A DNA stretch of 64,000 nucleotides from Bacteroidota bacterium (GCA_013360915.1 JABWAT010000001.1:780981-844980); one strand, 5' to 3'; counted from the first letter of the stretch, positions 36,840-45,855 are shown. Made by a program: numbers and translations. Notes: generated from the sequence alone by a model not told the origin.

Positions 36840-37424
36840 TCACCAGACAAACGGTTCTTCCGACCACACTCCGAATCTGGATCGGGTCCGGACCATTCCA
36901 AACCTGGAAGCCTGCCAGTTCATTTCATAGATCAGCAGCCTTCCATCCATCAGGACCACGCGGCCAGATCCGTCCGGAAAAAATTCACAACGACTGGTTT
37001 GTGAGGTTTCAGGTAAAAGTCTGGTCAGAAACAGACCGGCTGAATCCTGCCGGCTGGTCAGGACCTTAACCGGATCGGTCTGCTCCCTGCTGAAGAAATA
37101 CCGCAGCCTTCTCGAACCTTCCAGTGAATCCTGCCGGACCAATCCCGGACCACTGTTCTGAGCAACCTTAACCTCTCCCAGTGAATCAACAAAGGCGTTG
37201 CAGAGCAAATGAGCACCCGACCCTTCAGGCCTGAGATACTGAATTGACCAGTAATAGTCGGTCAGGGCCTGTCTGGCCTCGGAAATACCCCGGCGCACTG
37301 CTGGCAATGGATGACCAGACATACCAGAAAGGTCCACACCCGTTTCCTTTTTCAGGAATGAAACCGTTTGGCCCCAAACCGGGTTGACGAGAAAAATGAA
37401 AATCAGACAGATAACCGGGATCAT
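36840..37424 (-). CDS. Secreted protein of unknown function
   Basis: 194 residues from ATG 37424, which opens a signal peptide (MIPVICLIFIFLVNPVWGQ); a GTG-initiated longer form lacks one. I recognise no family. The mature chain is basic, with repeated short beta-like stretches ('GRVVLMDGRLLIYEMNW') and several arginine pairs. Only 5 bp separate its stop from the barrel-HhH gene, so the two are likely one operon and may work together. No ribosome site is seen; a palindrome lies just upstream. Confidence 0.55.
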   Translation of the reverse strand: MIPVICLIFIFLVNPVWGQTVSFLKKETGVDLSGMSGHPLPAVRRGISEARQALTDYYWSIQYLRPEGSGAHLLCNAFVDSLGEVKVAQNSGPGLVRQDSLEGSRRLRYFFSREQTDPVKVLTSRQDSAGLFLTRLLPETSQTSRCEFFPDGSGRVVLMDGRLLIYEMNWQASRFGMVRTRSRFGVWSEEPFVW

Positions 37425-37427
37425 GGT

Positions 37428-37442
37428 TATGTTATTAACATA
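37428..37442. promoter_or_regulatory. 15-bp palindrome between divergent genes
   Basis: TATGTTA-T-TAACATA, perfectly symmetric, in the 83-bp gap between the secreted protein (minus) and the M28 peptidase (plus). It lies 3 bp upstream of the minus ATG. A dimeric regulator's operator is possible; chance cannot be excluded because the region is AT-rich. Confidence 0.35.
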
Positions 37443-37507
37443 CCAGTTTGTCTGCTGAAATTCAATTTCTGGTTGAAAAACCCCTTTCACTGGCGTACAT
37501 TCTTTAC

Positions 37508-39097
37508 ATGTTCTCCGGAATGCTCCTCTTATTCAGTCTGATCACTGGAACCCCAGACACGGTGGCCATTTCGCGTCATTGGCATTTTCTTTCATCCGAT
37601 CAGCTGGAAGGACGCGGCACCGGGACGCGTGGTGAACGGATTGCCGGAGACTATCTGATCAGTCAGTTAAAGGCAGCAGGATTAAAACCGGTCCCCGGTC
37701 TGGGATATGAACAAAAGATTCCCATGCACGGAGGGATTGCCATGCCCAACTCCGTTCTGACCTTTCATTCCGGCGATTCGGTTTTTCAGCCGGTTCTTCA
37801 TAAGGATTACGGAACGCTGACCACGGGCGCCAGCACTTTTCTTCCCGAGCCAACAGGTCTCGTCTTTGTGGGTTATGGCATCATTGCTCCCGAATACGAC
37901 TATAACGACTATCAGGCCGTTGATGTCACCGGAAAAGTGGTGATTTACCTGAGCGGAGAGCCTCCCTCATCCACAGCAGAATTTTTCCAGGGTCCCCGGT
38001 CCACCATCTATTCTCTGCCGGCGATTAAACATCGGACCGCGATTGGCCAGGGGGCCGCCGGAACCATACAGATTTATGATCCGGACAGAGATTCCCGAAG
38101 CTGGACGGCCTGGATCCGTGAATTGTCCTTCGAAGACGTGATACAATCCTACTCCATTACCAGCGGGTTTTCGATCCTGCTGCACAAGGATCAGACCGGA
38201 TGGCTGTTCCGGGATTCCAACCGTACCTACCTGGAATTACTTGAGCAGGAAAAACGGTACAATCTGACCAGTTTTGAACTAAAAACCCGCCTCTCTTTTC
38301 ATGGCAGTTTCCGTTCACGGGACTTTCTTTCACGGAACATTCTGGCGGTAGCAGGAGACACAACCGATTGGAAAAACACCCGGCTGGTACTGGTCTCCTC
38401 GCATTATGATCACCTTGGCATCGGTCCTGCTGCAAACAGGGACAGTATTTATAACGGTGCAATGGATAATGCCATTGGTGTGGCTGTAACTCTGGAACTG
38501 GCCGGAATTCTTGCCAGGAACCCACCACCTGTTCCAGTCCTGTTTGTTTTTACAACCGGTGAGGAAAAGGGTCTTCTTGGAAGTATTTATTACACCAATT
38601 TTCCGGTACGTCCGCTGTCTTCCACAGTGGCCTGCATTAACATAGACGGAATCAATTTTCTGGATCCGGCCACCGGATACCTTGCCATCGGAGGGATCTA
38701 TTCAACGCTCGGGGATCTTGCCTCAGAAGCGTTGGATTCCCATGATCTGACCCGACTGACTCCTCCATCAATTTCAGACGATGATTCATTTCTCCGGTCA
38801 GACCATTATGCATTTGCACAGGCCGGCATTCCGTCGGTTTCTCTGATCGAAGGCCCGGGGCACGTTAACGTGTCCGAAGAATCTGCACAGACTTTTAAAC
38901 ACCTGTGGGATCAGACCGTTTATCATTCACCGTTTGACGATTCCCGACAGTATATCAACTGGAAGGCGGTTCACCAGCATGCCAGTGTTTACCTGTCCCT
39001 GCTGAACCAGGTTACCGGCAATCCGGACGATGTCCGCTGGTACCGTTCCAGTCCCTTCCGTCAGATCCGACTTCAGACCCAGGCCGAAAACCGATGA
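37508..39097 (+). CDS. Secreted M28 aminopeptidase with PA-domain insertion
   Basis: 529 residues from ATG 37508, with a short signal peptide; a TTG-initiated longer form is less likely. An M28 zinc peptidase: the five metal ligands read as H299 and D320 (SHYDHLG, GAMDNAIG), E352/E353 (TTGEEKG), D380 (NIDGIN) and H473 (VYHSPFDD). Residues about 120-260 hold a PA-like inserted domain. It should cut N-terminal residues from peptides in the periplasm. Its stop overlaps the ATG of the PstS-like gene. Confidence 0.9.
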   Translation: MFSGMLLLFSLITGTPDTVAISRHWHFLSSDQLEGRGTGTRGERIAGDYLISQLKAAGLKPVPGLGYEQKIPMHGGIAMPNSVLTFHSGDSVFQPVLHKDYGTLTTGASTFLPEPTGLVFVGYGIIAPEYDYNDYQAVDVTGKVVIYLSGEPPSSTAEFFQGPRSTIYSLPAIKHRTAIGQGAAGTIQIYDPDRDSRSWTAWIRELSFEDVIQSYSITSGFSILLHKDQTGWLFRDSNRTYLELLEQEKRYNLTSFELKTRLSFHGSFRSRDFLSRNILAVAGDTTDWKNTRLVLVSSHYDHLGIGPAANRDSIYNGAMDNAIGVAVTLELAGILARNPPPVPVLFVFTTGEEKGLLGSIYYTNFPVRPLSSTVACINIDGINFLDPATGYLAIGGIYSTLGDLASEALDSHDLTRLTPPSISDDDSFLRSDHYAFAQAGIPSVSLIEGPGHVNVSEESAQTFKHLWDQTVYHSPFDDSRQYINWKAVHQHASVYLSLLNQVTGNPDDVRWYRSSPFRQIRLQTQAENR

Positions 39098-39924
39098 AAT
39101 TACCACTGTCCCTTCTTTTATTCTCCTTCCCTTTGTTCCTGTCCTGTCAGCAGGGCAAAGAAACGACCGGAACCGGTAATCAGGTCATCCGGATTGCAGG
39201 ATCTGAAACCCTTCATCCACTTCTGGACCGTTGGTCCGAAGAATACATGATTAAGAATCCGGGAATCAGTATAAGGGTAACCGGTGGGGGATCCAGATAC
39301 GGTTTAAAAGCCTTGATTGATGGAAAGACCGACATTGCAGCCACCTCGCGCCCGCTTAAACCCGACGAGGTCAAACGTCTGGCCGATTCTCATCAGGGAG
39401 TGGGTGTCTCGTTTTTGGTTGCCAAGGATGCCATTACCATCTATGTGAATGAACAGAACCCGGTCAGAAACCTGAGTCTTGAAGCCATCCGGCACATTTT
39501 CACAGGAACCATCACCAACTGGAAAGAAGTGGGTGGGGCCGATACCGCCATTCAGGTATTTATCCGGCCTCCGAATTCGGGGACCTATCAGTACTTCCTT
39601 GAACACGTATTGCTGAATAAAAATTATTCACCCGGGGCAGCTGCCATTCCCACTGCCGAACTGGTGGCCGAAGTGGTTTCAAAAAGCAGACATGGAATCG
39701 GTTATGGAACAATTTCTCACCGGTTTCCCTCGAGGAATATTCCCGTGAACGGCATTGAACCCACCGAACAAACCGTCCGGTCGGAAAGCTATCCGCTTAC
39801 CCGGTATCTCTACCTGGTGGTCCCGAATACGCCTGACCCATCTGTCATGAATTTTATCGGATGGGTTCAGGGAGAACAGGGACAGGCAATCGTCAGAGAA
39901 TTGGGGTATGTTCCTCTCTGGTAA
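39094..39924 (+). CDS. PstS-like phosphate-binding lipoprotein
   Basis: 276 residues, start overlapping the peptidase stop (ATGA, 39094-39097). The signal ends in a lipobox (LFLSCQQ), so it is probably a lipoprotein. Phosphate-binding fold: 'IRIAGSETLHPLLDRWSEEYM', 'GGGSRYGLKALIDGKTDIAATSRPLK', 'IFTGTITNWKEVGG' and 'RPPNSGTYQYF', as in PstS-type binding proteins. The usual phosphate-contact Ser/Thr/Arg/Asp positions are plausible but not all proven. No pstCAB genes are adjacent, so it may be an orphan sensor or binder. Confidence 0.88.
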   Translation: MKLPLSLLLFSFPLFLSCQQGKETTGTGNQVIRIAGSETLHPLLDRWSEEYMIKNPGISIRVTGGGSRYGLKALIDGKTDIAATSRPLKPDEVKRLADSHQGVGVSFLVAKDAITIYVNEQNPVRNLSLEAIRHIFTGTITNWKEVGGADTAIQVFIRPPNSGTYQYFLEHVLLNKNYSPGAAAIPTAELVAEVVSKSRHGIGYGTISHRFPSRNIPVNGIEPTEQTVRSESYPLTRYLYLVVPNTPDPSVMNFIGWVQGEQGQAIVRELGYVPLW

Positions 39925-39925
39925 G

Positions 39926-41065
39926 TCAGGAACGGGCCAGCGCGAGCAGTTCTCCGGCAAAACCTGACCAGGAAAAGTCGGGCGCCCTTGCGGCAATTTC
40001 CCGTTCCATCTGTCCATCTGAATGGTTTTCGAAAAACCGGCGGATGGCATCGGCCACCGCCCCGGGGTTTCCGGGAGGAATCACCAGTCCGGTAACTCCG
40101 TCAGTCACCATCTCGGTCAGGCCGCCCACTGCCGTTACAATCACAGGAAGCTGGTAATGATAGGCGATTTGCACAATTCCACTTTGTGTCGCAGACCGGT
40201 AAGGCAGAACAACCACATCTGCAGCTGAGAAATAGACGGCCACTTCCGTATCGGGTATGTAGTGGTGATACAGGTAAATCCTGGAACCAAGCTGCAACCG
40301 GTCGATCTGCTCCTGATAAGCCTCAAAGGACCCATAAACTTCACCAGCAACCATGAGCCCGATGCGGGAATCGGTTTCGGGCAGGGCCTCAATTAACACA
40401 TCGAGTCCCTTGTAACCTCTGATGAATCCGAAAAAGAGCAGCATGGGTGAATCCGGATCGAGTCCCAATTGCCTGCGTGCCTCTGCACGACCCATGCGGG
40501 CCGGGAAGTGATCGTAAACAGGATGGGCTTTTACCACATGCCGGGCGTCTGGTTTCAACCGCAATAAATCATCACGAACTGTTGCTGTCATGGCAATAAA
40601 TGCAGAACTGCGGTTCAGGAAATACCTTATAAGGGTAAGATCACCTGGCCGGCGTTCATGCGGAATCACGTTATCGAGGATGGTCACCACCCGAACGCCC
40701 CTTTTTTTCAGATAGCCAGCGACAAAACCAAGCGAGGGTCCGAAAAAGGGCATCCAGAATTTCATAACGAGCACGTCGGGTTTCCAGGAGGCAATCAGTC
40801 GGGCTGTCCGGTACCAGGAAACGGGATTGATGGTATCCAGACACCGGTCAGCCTGAATGGGGTCGGCAGGGTCTCCCTTCTGAATCAGCTGAGTCTGACC
40901 TGGAAACAGCAAATCGGGATACTGTCTGGTAAAAGTGAAAGCACGGATTTCAGCGTGCTTTTCCAATTCACGGTACAAGGAGGCATTGAACTGGGCAATC
41001 CCGCCCCTGTAGGGATAAAAGGTTGAGAGATAGGCAATTTTCACCGGCTGAACCTGCTCACTCAA
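39926..41065 (-). CDS. Glycosyltransferase family 4
   Basis: 379 residues. The first codon may be TTG 41065, overlapping the upstream stop, or GTG 41044 with a GAGCAGG-like site; the codon is therefore uncertain. GT-B fold: N-terminal 'IAYLSTFYPYRGGIAQFN', 'LLFFGFIRGYKGLDVLIEALP' and the donor-site 'VVLPYRSATQSGIVQIAYHYQLPVIVTAVGGLTEM'. It is the third gene of the mazG-GT9-GT4 run. It probably adds a sugar to a lipopolysaccharide or exopolysaccharide (inference). It ends 1 bp from the PstS-like stop. Confidence 0.9.
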   Translation of the reverse strand: MSEQVQPVKIAYLSTFYPYRGGIAQFNASLYRELEKHAEIRAFTFTRQYPDLLFPGQTQLIQKGDPADPIQADRCLDTINPVSWYRTARLIASWKPDVLVMKFWMPFFGPSLGFVAGYLKKRGVRVVTILDNVIPHERRPGDLTLIRYFLNRSSAFIAMTATVRDDLLRLKPDARHVVKAHPVYDHFPARMGRAEARRQLGLDPDSPMLLFFGFIRGYKGLDVLIEALPETDSRIGLMVAGEVYGSFEAYQEQIDRLQLGSRIYLYHHYIPDTEVAVYFSAADVVVLPYRSATQSGIVQIAYHYQLPVIVTAVGGLTEMVTDGVTGLVIPPGNPGAVADAIRRFFENHSDGQMEREIAARAPDFSWSGFAGELLALARS

Positions 41066-42174
41066 CCCTTTTTAACGGCAAGCATCTGATGAACAGCCTG
41101 ATACACCTTCTCAACCGGCAGATCATTCATACAATGCTGGTCACGTTTACAGGTATTGCCAAAATAGCAGTCACAACCGGAATCGGGCTGAACAATCACA
41201 CCCCGGTCATACAACTCGAATTCGTACGGATTGAAAATGTTTACAAACAACACCTGCGGAATTCTGAGTGCAATAGCAATATGCATCATCATGGAAACCG
41301 CGGTCACAATCACATCGCACTGGTTCGTCAGCGAGAAAAACTGCGGTAGCGTAAAGGTACCGGGGTAGTAAGCGCCGGTGAGCGATTGCAATTCACGGTT
41401 TCCGGCATCTTCAGCCGGACCGCCCAGCAGAACCGGGAAAAATCCGTCGTTCGTCAGCCGGGTAATCAAATCCACCCAGTACGGAGTGGGCCATAGACGG
41501 GTCAGCCAGCGGTCGCCGCATCCGGTATTCAGCCCGATGATTTTTCTGCCATTCGCACGGGCACGCAAGTCATCCCACATGGCATCGAGGGAAGGGTTTA
41601 GCTCGAGTACATAGGGTTCTTTGTTGAAGGAGAAACCACAGATTTCAAAAATTTCTTCCAGATAATTTTTCCGGTTCACTTTTGACAGATTGTCGAACAT
41701 ACCGGTCAGGAATTTATGGTCAGCCAGATGGTTAGCCACATCCACATGACCATCACGCAGGATGTAGCCATACTTTTCCACTGCCCAGACATCGGCAAGC
41801 AGGGCACAGGCTTCCACATCTTTATCGAGGTTAATGGCAATGTCGAATTTCAGATGGCTCAGATTGTAAACCGATTTAAAATCGAGTTTGTAAATCTTAT
41901 CCACACGACTCGCCGGAACGGCTTCGGGAGTAAGAGTCAGCCAGGTGATATGACATCCGGGATGAACTTCACGGAATTTCTGAATCAGCGGGGTGGTCCG
42001 GATCACGTCACCGATTGCACCGAGTTTGATCATCAGAATCCGTTTGCTGATGGGCTCGTAAGCGGTGCAGGTGGGGCAGACCTGATCATTGGTTTTGTTG
42101 GGTTTGCAGGGAATATCTCCGCGGAAATGCCGGCAATCGAACCGAACCTGATTCATGCTTACCTGAACGCTCAT
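41062..42174 (-). CDS. Glycosyltransferase family 9 (heptosyltransferase-like) with Cys-rich N-terminus
   Basis: 370 residues. The start overlaps the mazG stop (ATGA); an ATG six codons on is also possible. A GT9 domain from about residue 43: 'ILMIKLGAIGDVIRTTPLI', 'GLNTGCGDRWLTRLWP', 'TAVSMMMHIAIAL'. The preceding 40 residues contain 'DCRHFRGDIPCKP' and 'CPTC', and a cysteine-rich stretch recurs near the C-terminus (DSGCDCYFGNTCKRDQHC). These could hold a metal or Fe-S cluster, which is unusual for a plain heptosyltransferase. Acceptor unknown. Confidence 0.85.
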   Translation of the reverse strand: MSVQVSMNQVRFDCRHFRGDIPCKPNKTNDQVCPTCTAYEPISKRILMIKLGAIGDVIRTTPLIQKFREVHPGCHITWLTLTPEAVPASRVDKIYKLDFKSVYNLSHLKFDIAINLDKDVEACALLADVWAVEKYGYILRDGHVDVANHLADHKFLTGMFDNLSKVNRKNYLEEIFEICGFSFNKEPYVLELNPSLDAMWDDLRARANGRKIIGLNTGCGDRWLTRLWPTPYWVDLITRLTNDGFFPVLLGGPAEDAGNRELQSLTGAYYPGTFTLPQFFSLTNQCDVIVTAVSMMMHIAIALRIPQVLFVNIFNPYEFELYDRGVIVQPDSGCDCYFGNTCKRDQHCMNDLPVEKVYQAVHQMLAVKKG

Positions 42175-42950
42175 GACTTTAAACGACTTTCTGATTTTTT
42201 TGCTTCATTCCAGAATTGATCCATGACATCGAGAGGTGTGGTTTTCCAGGGAAGATTTTCTTCCCGCATCCTGTTTTCGACGTGACGGAATCTTGATTTG
42301 AATTTTCGGTTGGTTCTGGCCAACGCCGTTTCGGGATTCAATCCGATAAACCGGGCATAATTGGTCAGACTGAAAAGCAGGTCACCCAATTCCTCTTCAG
42401 CACGATCAGGAGACTGCCCCTCTGCCTCGCGGAATTCGGCCAGTTCCTCCTCAATTTTCGCCCAGACCTCGCGTCGGTCCGCCCAATCAAAACCAAGCGA
42501 GGAAACCTTATCCTGAATCCGGTAGGCCTGCAGCAAGGCGGGCATCGAGTCAGGAACCCCTTCAAGAACCGAGGAACGTCCTTCCTTCATCTTGATCAGT
42601 TCCCAGTTTTGCTTAACTTCATCAACCGAGGATACATCGGTGGCTGCAAAAATGTGCGGGTGACGCCTGATCAGTTTAGCCGTGATGGAGGAAAGAACTT
42701 CGGAGAGCGAAAAACGGTTATCTTCTTTGGCAATGATGGCATGAAGGACCACATGAAGCAAAAGATCGCCCAATTCTTTTTTTAACTCATCAAAATTCTG
42801 ATTTTCGATGGAATCGGTGGTTTCGTAGGCTTCTTCGATCAGCAGGTGGGCAAGACTCTGGTGGGTTTGGGTGGAATCCCACGGGCAGTCTTTCCGCAGC
42901 CGTCTGACCACGGTTACGAATTCATCAAACAGGTCTGATTCAGATTTCAT
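42171..42950 (-). CDS. mazG: Nucleoside triphosphate pyrophosphohydrolase MazG
   Basis: 259 residues with two MazG-type four-helix units: 'LRKDCPWDSTQTHQSLAHLLIEEAYE' and 'EELGDLLLHVVLHA' in the first, 'KIEEELAEFREA' and 'EELGDLLFSLTNYARF' in the second. The EExxE...ExxD metal motifs are intact in both. The enzyme hydrolyses NTPs to NMP and PPi, cleaning aberrant nucleotides and influencing the stringent response. It heads the mazG-GT9-GT4 run and diverges from pepP, with a 27-bp gap. Confidence 0.95.
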   Translation of the reverse strand: MKSESDLFDEFVTVVRRLRKDCPWDSTQTHQSLAHLLIEEAYETTDSIENQNFDELKKELGDLLLHVVLHAIIAKEDNRFSLSEVLSSITAKLIRRHPHIFAATDVSSVDEVKQNWELIKMKEGRSSVLEGVPDSMPALLQAYRIQDKVSSLGFDWADRREVWAKIEEELAEFREAEGQSPDRAEEELGDLLFSLTNYARFIGLNPETALARTNRKFKSRFRHVENRMREENLPWKTTPLDVMDQFWNEAKKSESRLKS

Positions 42951-42977
42951 TCACTACTTAAACTACTGTAAAAAACC

Positions 42978-44216
42978 ATGAAAATGCCGGTTGAATTTCA
43001 TCAACGCAAACGACGTTCACTTTTGCAGGCCTTGCCGCCCGGAACCATTGCAATCATTACCTCGTCCTTCCCCGCCTGGAAAAGTCATGACCAGTTTTTT
43101 CCTTTCCGTCAGGACAGCAATTTCTACTACCTGACTGGATTGCAGGCTGTAACTCCTGCCATGCTCATTCTGACCACCGATGCTTTTCTTGGATCTCATG
43201 AATGGCTGTTGTTTCCCCGCCCCGACAGCCACAAGGCCCGCTGGGAAGGCGGAGTTGAAACGGACGAACGGATCAAGGCCGCAACCGGGGTTGAAACACT
43301 TGCCTATTGGGATGAATTTGAACTCAGGTTCGGAAGGTTGTTCTCTTCTTCTAAAACGGTATTGCTGAACACTCCCGAACTCGATTTCAGTCCGCTGATT
43401 CACCCGACCCACCACATCCGGGAAAAACTGACCAGGTCCTTTCCCCATATACAGCCCGGTTCTGTGAATTCTTACGTTCACCGATTGAGGCAATTCAAAG
43501 ACAATGAGGAACTGGATCAGCTGCGGTCGGCCATTTCGGTCACCGCCTCGGGGATCAGACACATGGTGGAACTGGCACCGATCGTTGATTATGAATATGA
43601 ACTGGAGGCAGGTTTTCTCCATGAAATTCACCGGCATGGAATCCGGAATCTTGGCTATGAGCCCATCATTGCCGCCGGAAATAATGCCAACATTCTTCAT
43701 TACACCGCTAACAATTCACTGATCGGTGAAAATGATTGCATTCTGGCCGATGTGGGGGCCGAGGTTGGTGGCTATTCGGCCGATGTGACCCGGGTATTTC
43801 CGAAAAACCACTTTACCGACCGCCAGGCGGCCATTTATGAGGCGGTCCTGCGTGTAAATGAAGCGGTCATCCGTGCCGTCCGCCCGGGAATTATTTACCA
43901 GAGTCTGAATGATCTTGCCAAAGATCTGCTGACGGAAGAAGCCCTGAAACTGAACATCATTGGTAAACCGTCGGAAATTACCAACGTCTATATGCACCGG
44001 GTAACCCATTTTCTCGGTCTGGATGTGCATGACATGGGCAACTACCAGCAAACCCTCGAACCCGGAATGGTGATCACCATTGAACCGGGCCTGTATGTGG
44101 ATTCTGAACATACGGGCGTGCGGATTGAAGACGACGTGCTGGTCACCGCATCGGGATGTGAGGTTCTGACAAGCTCCATTCCGAAATCTTCTGATCATTT
44201 CAGGCGGCACCGATGA
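42978..44216 (+). CDS. pepP: Xaa-Pro aminopeptidase (aminopeptidase P, M24B)
   Basis: 412 residues. N-terminal creatinase-like half ('HDQFFPFRQDSNFYYLTGL') and a pita-bread C-terminal half. The two-metal site is visible: Asp in 'LADVGAEVGGYSADVTR' (both D), His in 'THFLGLDVHDMG', Glu in 'MVITIEPGLY' and Glu in 'GVRIEDDVLV'. It removes the first residue from peptides with proline at position two, in the cytoplasm. The stop overlaps the LON-domain gene by 4 bp. Confidence 0.95.
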   Translation: MKMPVEFHQRKRRSLLQALPPGTIAIITSSFPAWKSHDQFFPFRQDSNFYYLTGLQAVTPAMLILTTDAFLGSHEWLLFPRPDSHKARWEGGVETDERIKAATGVETLAYWDEFELRFGRLFSSSKTVLLNTPELDFSPLIHPTHHIREKLTRSFPHIQPGSVNSYVHRLRQFKDNEELDQLRSAISVTASGIRHMVELAPIVDYEYELEAGFLHEIHRHGIRNLGYEPIIAAGNNANILHYTANNSLIGENDCILADVGAEVGGYSADVTRVFPKNHFTDRQAAIYEAVLRVNEAVIRAVRPGIIYQSLNDLAKDLLTEEALKLNIIGKPSEITNVYMHRVTHFLGLDVHDMGNYQQTLEPGMVITIEPGLYVDSEHTGVRIEDDVLVTASGCEVLTSSIPKSSDHFRRHR

Positions 44217-44854
44217 TTCCGCTGTTTCCGCTGAATGTGGTGGTTTGTCCCGGCGAAGAACTGGCTTTGCACATCTTTGAAGACCGCTACCGGGAAATGA
44301 TCCGGCTTTGCATCAGCGAAACCCGTCCCTTTGGCATTATTCTGGTACATGACTCCGCCATGATGACTGTTGGCTGCACAGTGAAAATCAGCCAGGTTCT
44401 GAAGGTTTTTGATGATGGACGGATGGATATTCTGACGGAAGGCCAGCAACGATTCACCCTGCTTTCCACCGACCGCCGGAAAAGTTACCTGCAGGCAACA
44501 GTCGATTACTTCTCTGATGAACCGGGTGAACCGGACTCATTTGTCACCGAAGAAGCCATCAGGCTTCACAAACAATTGCTATCTCTTGCTGGTGCGCCGG
44601 CCGATGAGAAAACCTATGAAAAAAGACCTCTTTCCTTCTCTTTGGCCCACAGTGCCGGACTTGATCTTGAAGACAAACAAAAGCTGCTCGAGGACCGGTC
44701 AGAACCCTCCCGTCTGTTGTTCCTGATCGGGCATCTTACCGCACTGATCGATAAAATCCGTTACTATGAAGAAGTAAAAAAGATGGTCCGGGCAAACGGA
44801 CATGCCCGTTTTTTTCCACCCATCGACCTGACCAATCTGGGAACCCGATCATGA
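44213..44854 (+). CDS. LON substrate-binding-domain protein (Lon N-terminal-like, no protease)
   Basis: 213 residues, nearly all a LON/PUA-like domain: 'MIPLFPLNVVVCPGEELALHIFEDRYREMI', 'FGIILV', 'VGCTVKI', and a helical tail 'LTALIDKIRYYEEV'. No AAA+ or Ser-Lys protease domain is present, and the length is normal for the stand-alone family. Function is not established; it may bind protein substrates for another protease. Start and stop overlap both neighbours by 4 bp, so pepP-LON-MBL is one transcript. Confidence 0.9.
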   Translation: MIPLFPLNVVVCPGEELALHIFEDRYREMIRLCISETRPFGIILVHDSAMMTVGCTVKISQVLKVFDDGRMDILTEGQQRFTLLSTDRRKSYLQATVDYFSDEPGEPDSFVTEEAIRLHKQLLSLAGAPADEKTYEKRPLSFSLAHSAGLDLEDKQKLLEDRSEPSRLLFLIGHLTALIDKIRYYEEVKKMVRANGHARFFPPIDLTNLGTRS

Positions 44855-45699
44855 AAACCATTGGTGATTATACGCTGCAAACCATTGAAACAGGCCGCTT
44901 CCGACTGGATGGCGGGGCCATGTTCGGGACGGTACCCAAAGTACTCTGGGATCAGCAACTCCCGTCGGACCCCCAGAACCGGATTGATATGGCACTGCGC
45001 ACACTTCTGATCAGGGGCCATGGCCGAACCATTCTCATCGACACAGGAATGGGCCATAAATGGGATGAACGACAGCAGTCCATGTATGCGCTCGATTACT
45101 CACATACCACTTTGACGCAATCACTCAATGCAGCAGGAATCGGACTTTCAGACATTACTGATGTGATTCTGACTCACCTGCACTTCGATCATGCCGGCGG
45201 TGCCACCATGTTAAGGGATGGAGAACCCGCACCTGCCTTCCCGAATGCCACTTACTACATCCAGAAATCCAATCTGGAATGGGCACGAAATGCACATGAA
45301 CGCGAACGGGCCAGTTATCTACCCCAGAATTTCGAACCATTGGCCCTTGCCGGTTGTCTTGAATCCATCGATGGCCCAACCACCTTGTTTCCCGGATTGT
45401 CCGTTTTTGTTTCGGATGGCCATACAATCGGCTTGCAGGGGGTGAGAATAGAGGGATCGGGCGAGTCGGTGGTTTACTGTTCTGACCTGATTCCAACCAG
45501 CGCCCATATTCCCGTTCCATGGATCATGGGCTATGACATTCAGCCGCTCATTCTTCTGAATGAAAAGAAAAACCTGCTCAGCCAGGCCCTCGATCAGAAC
45601 TGGATTCTGTTCTTCGAACATGACCCGGTTACAGAAGCATGCAGACTTAAACCCGGAAAGAAATATGTCGAAAAAGGCGACCCGGTTGTCTTTAGCTGA
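44851..45699 (+). CDS. Metallo-beta-lactamase-fold hydrolase
   Basis: 282 residues. The zinc motif THLHFDHAGG near residue 108, an early 'ILIDTGMG', a later His in 'SDGHTIG' and Asp in 'YCSDLIP', and a final His in 'FFEHDP' match the AHL-lactonase/RNase Z-like MBL branch ('quorum-quenching' class). The likely activity is hydrolysis of a lactone or ester, but the substrate cannot be read. No signal peptide. It closes the pepP operon; a structured RNA locus follows 100 bp on. Confidence 0.85.
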   Translation: MKTIGDYTLQTIETGRFRLDGGAMFGTVPKVLWDQQLPSDPQNRIDMALRTLLIRGHGRTILIDTGMGHKWDERQQSMYALDYSHTTLTQSLNAAGIGLSDITDVILTHLHFDHAGGATMLRDGEPAPAFPNATYYIQKSNLEWARNAHERERASYLPQNFEPLALAGCLESIDGPTTLFPGLSVFVSDGHTIGLQGVRIEGSGESVVYCSDLIPTSAHIPVPWIMGYDIQPLILLNEKKNLLSQALDQNWILFFEHDPVTEACRLKPGKKYVEKGDPVVFS

Positions 45700-45801
45700 A
45701 ATTTTTTAAAATCAAAGCCCTCGAACCTTACTTATTAAACCAGAGTGACCTTTAAATTGCGCCACTTCGGGTGAATTTCAGAGTCAATGTAAAATTTTAA
45801 G

Positions 45802-45849
45802 TGGAAACGTTTCCAAACTATTGACATTTAAGTGAGGGGCCCGTATGTT
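45802..45849 (+). promoter_or_regulatory. LacI-type operator and sigma70 promoter of a short transcript
   Basis: A perfect 14-bp palindrome TGGAAACGTTTCCA (45802-45815) is followed by TTGACA (45821-45826), a 17-bp spacer and TATGTT (45844-45849). The palindrome ends 5 bp before the -35 box. The 331 bp between 45700 and 46030 hold this promoter, the RNA and its terminator; the first 100 bp show nothing else I can name. Confidence 0.72.
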
Positions 45850-45855
45850 TGCTCC

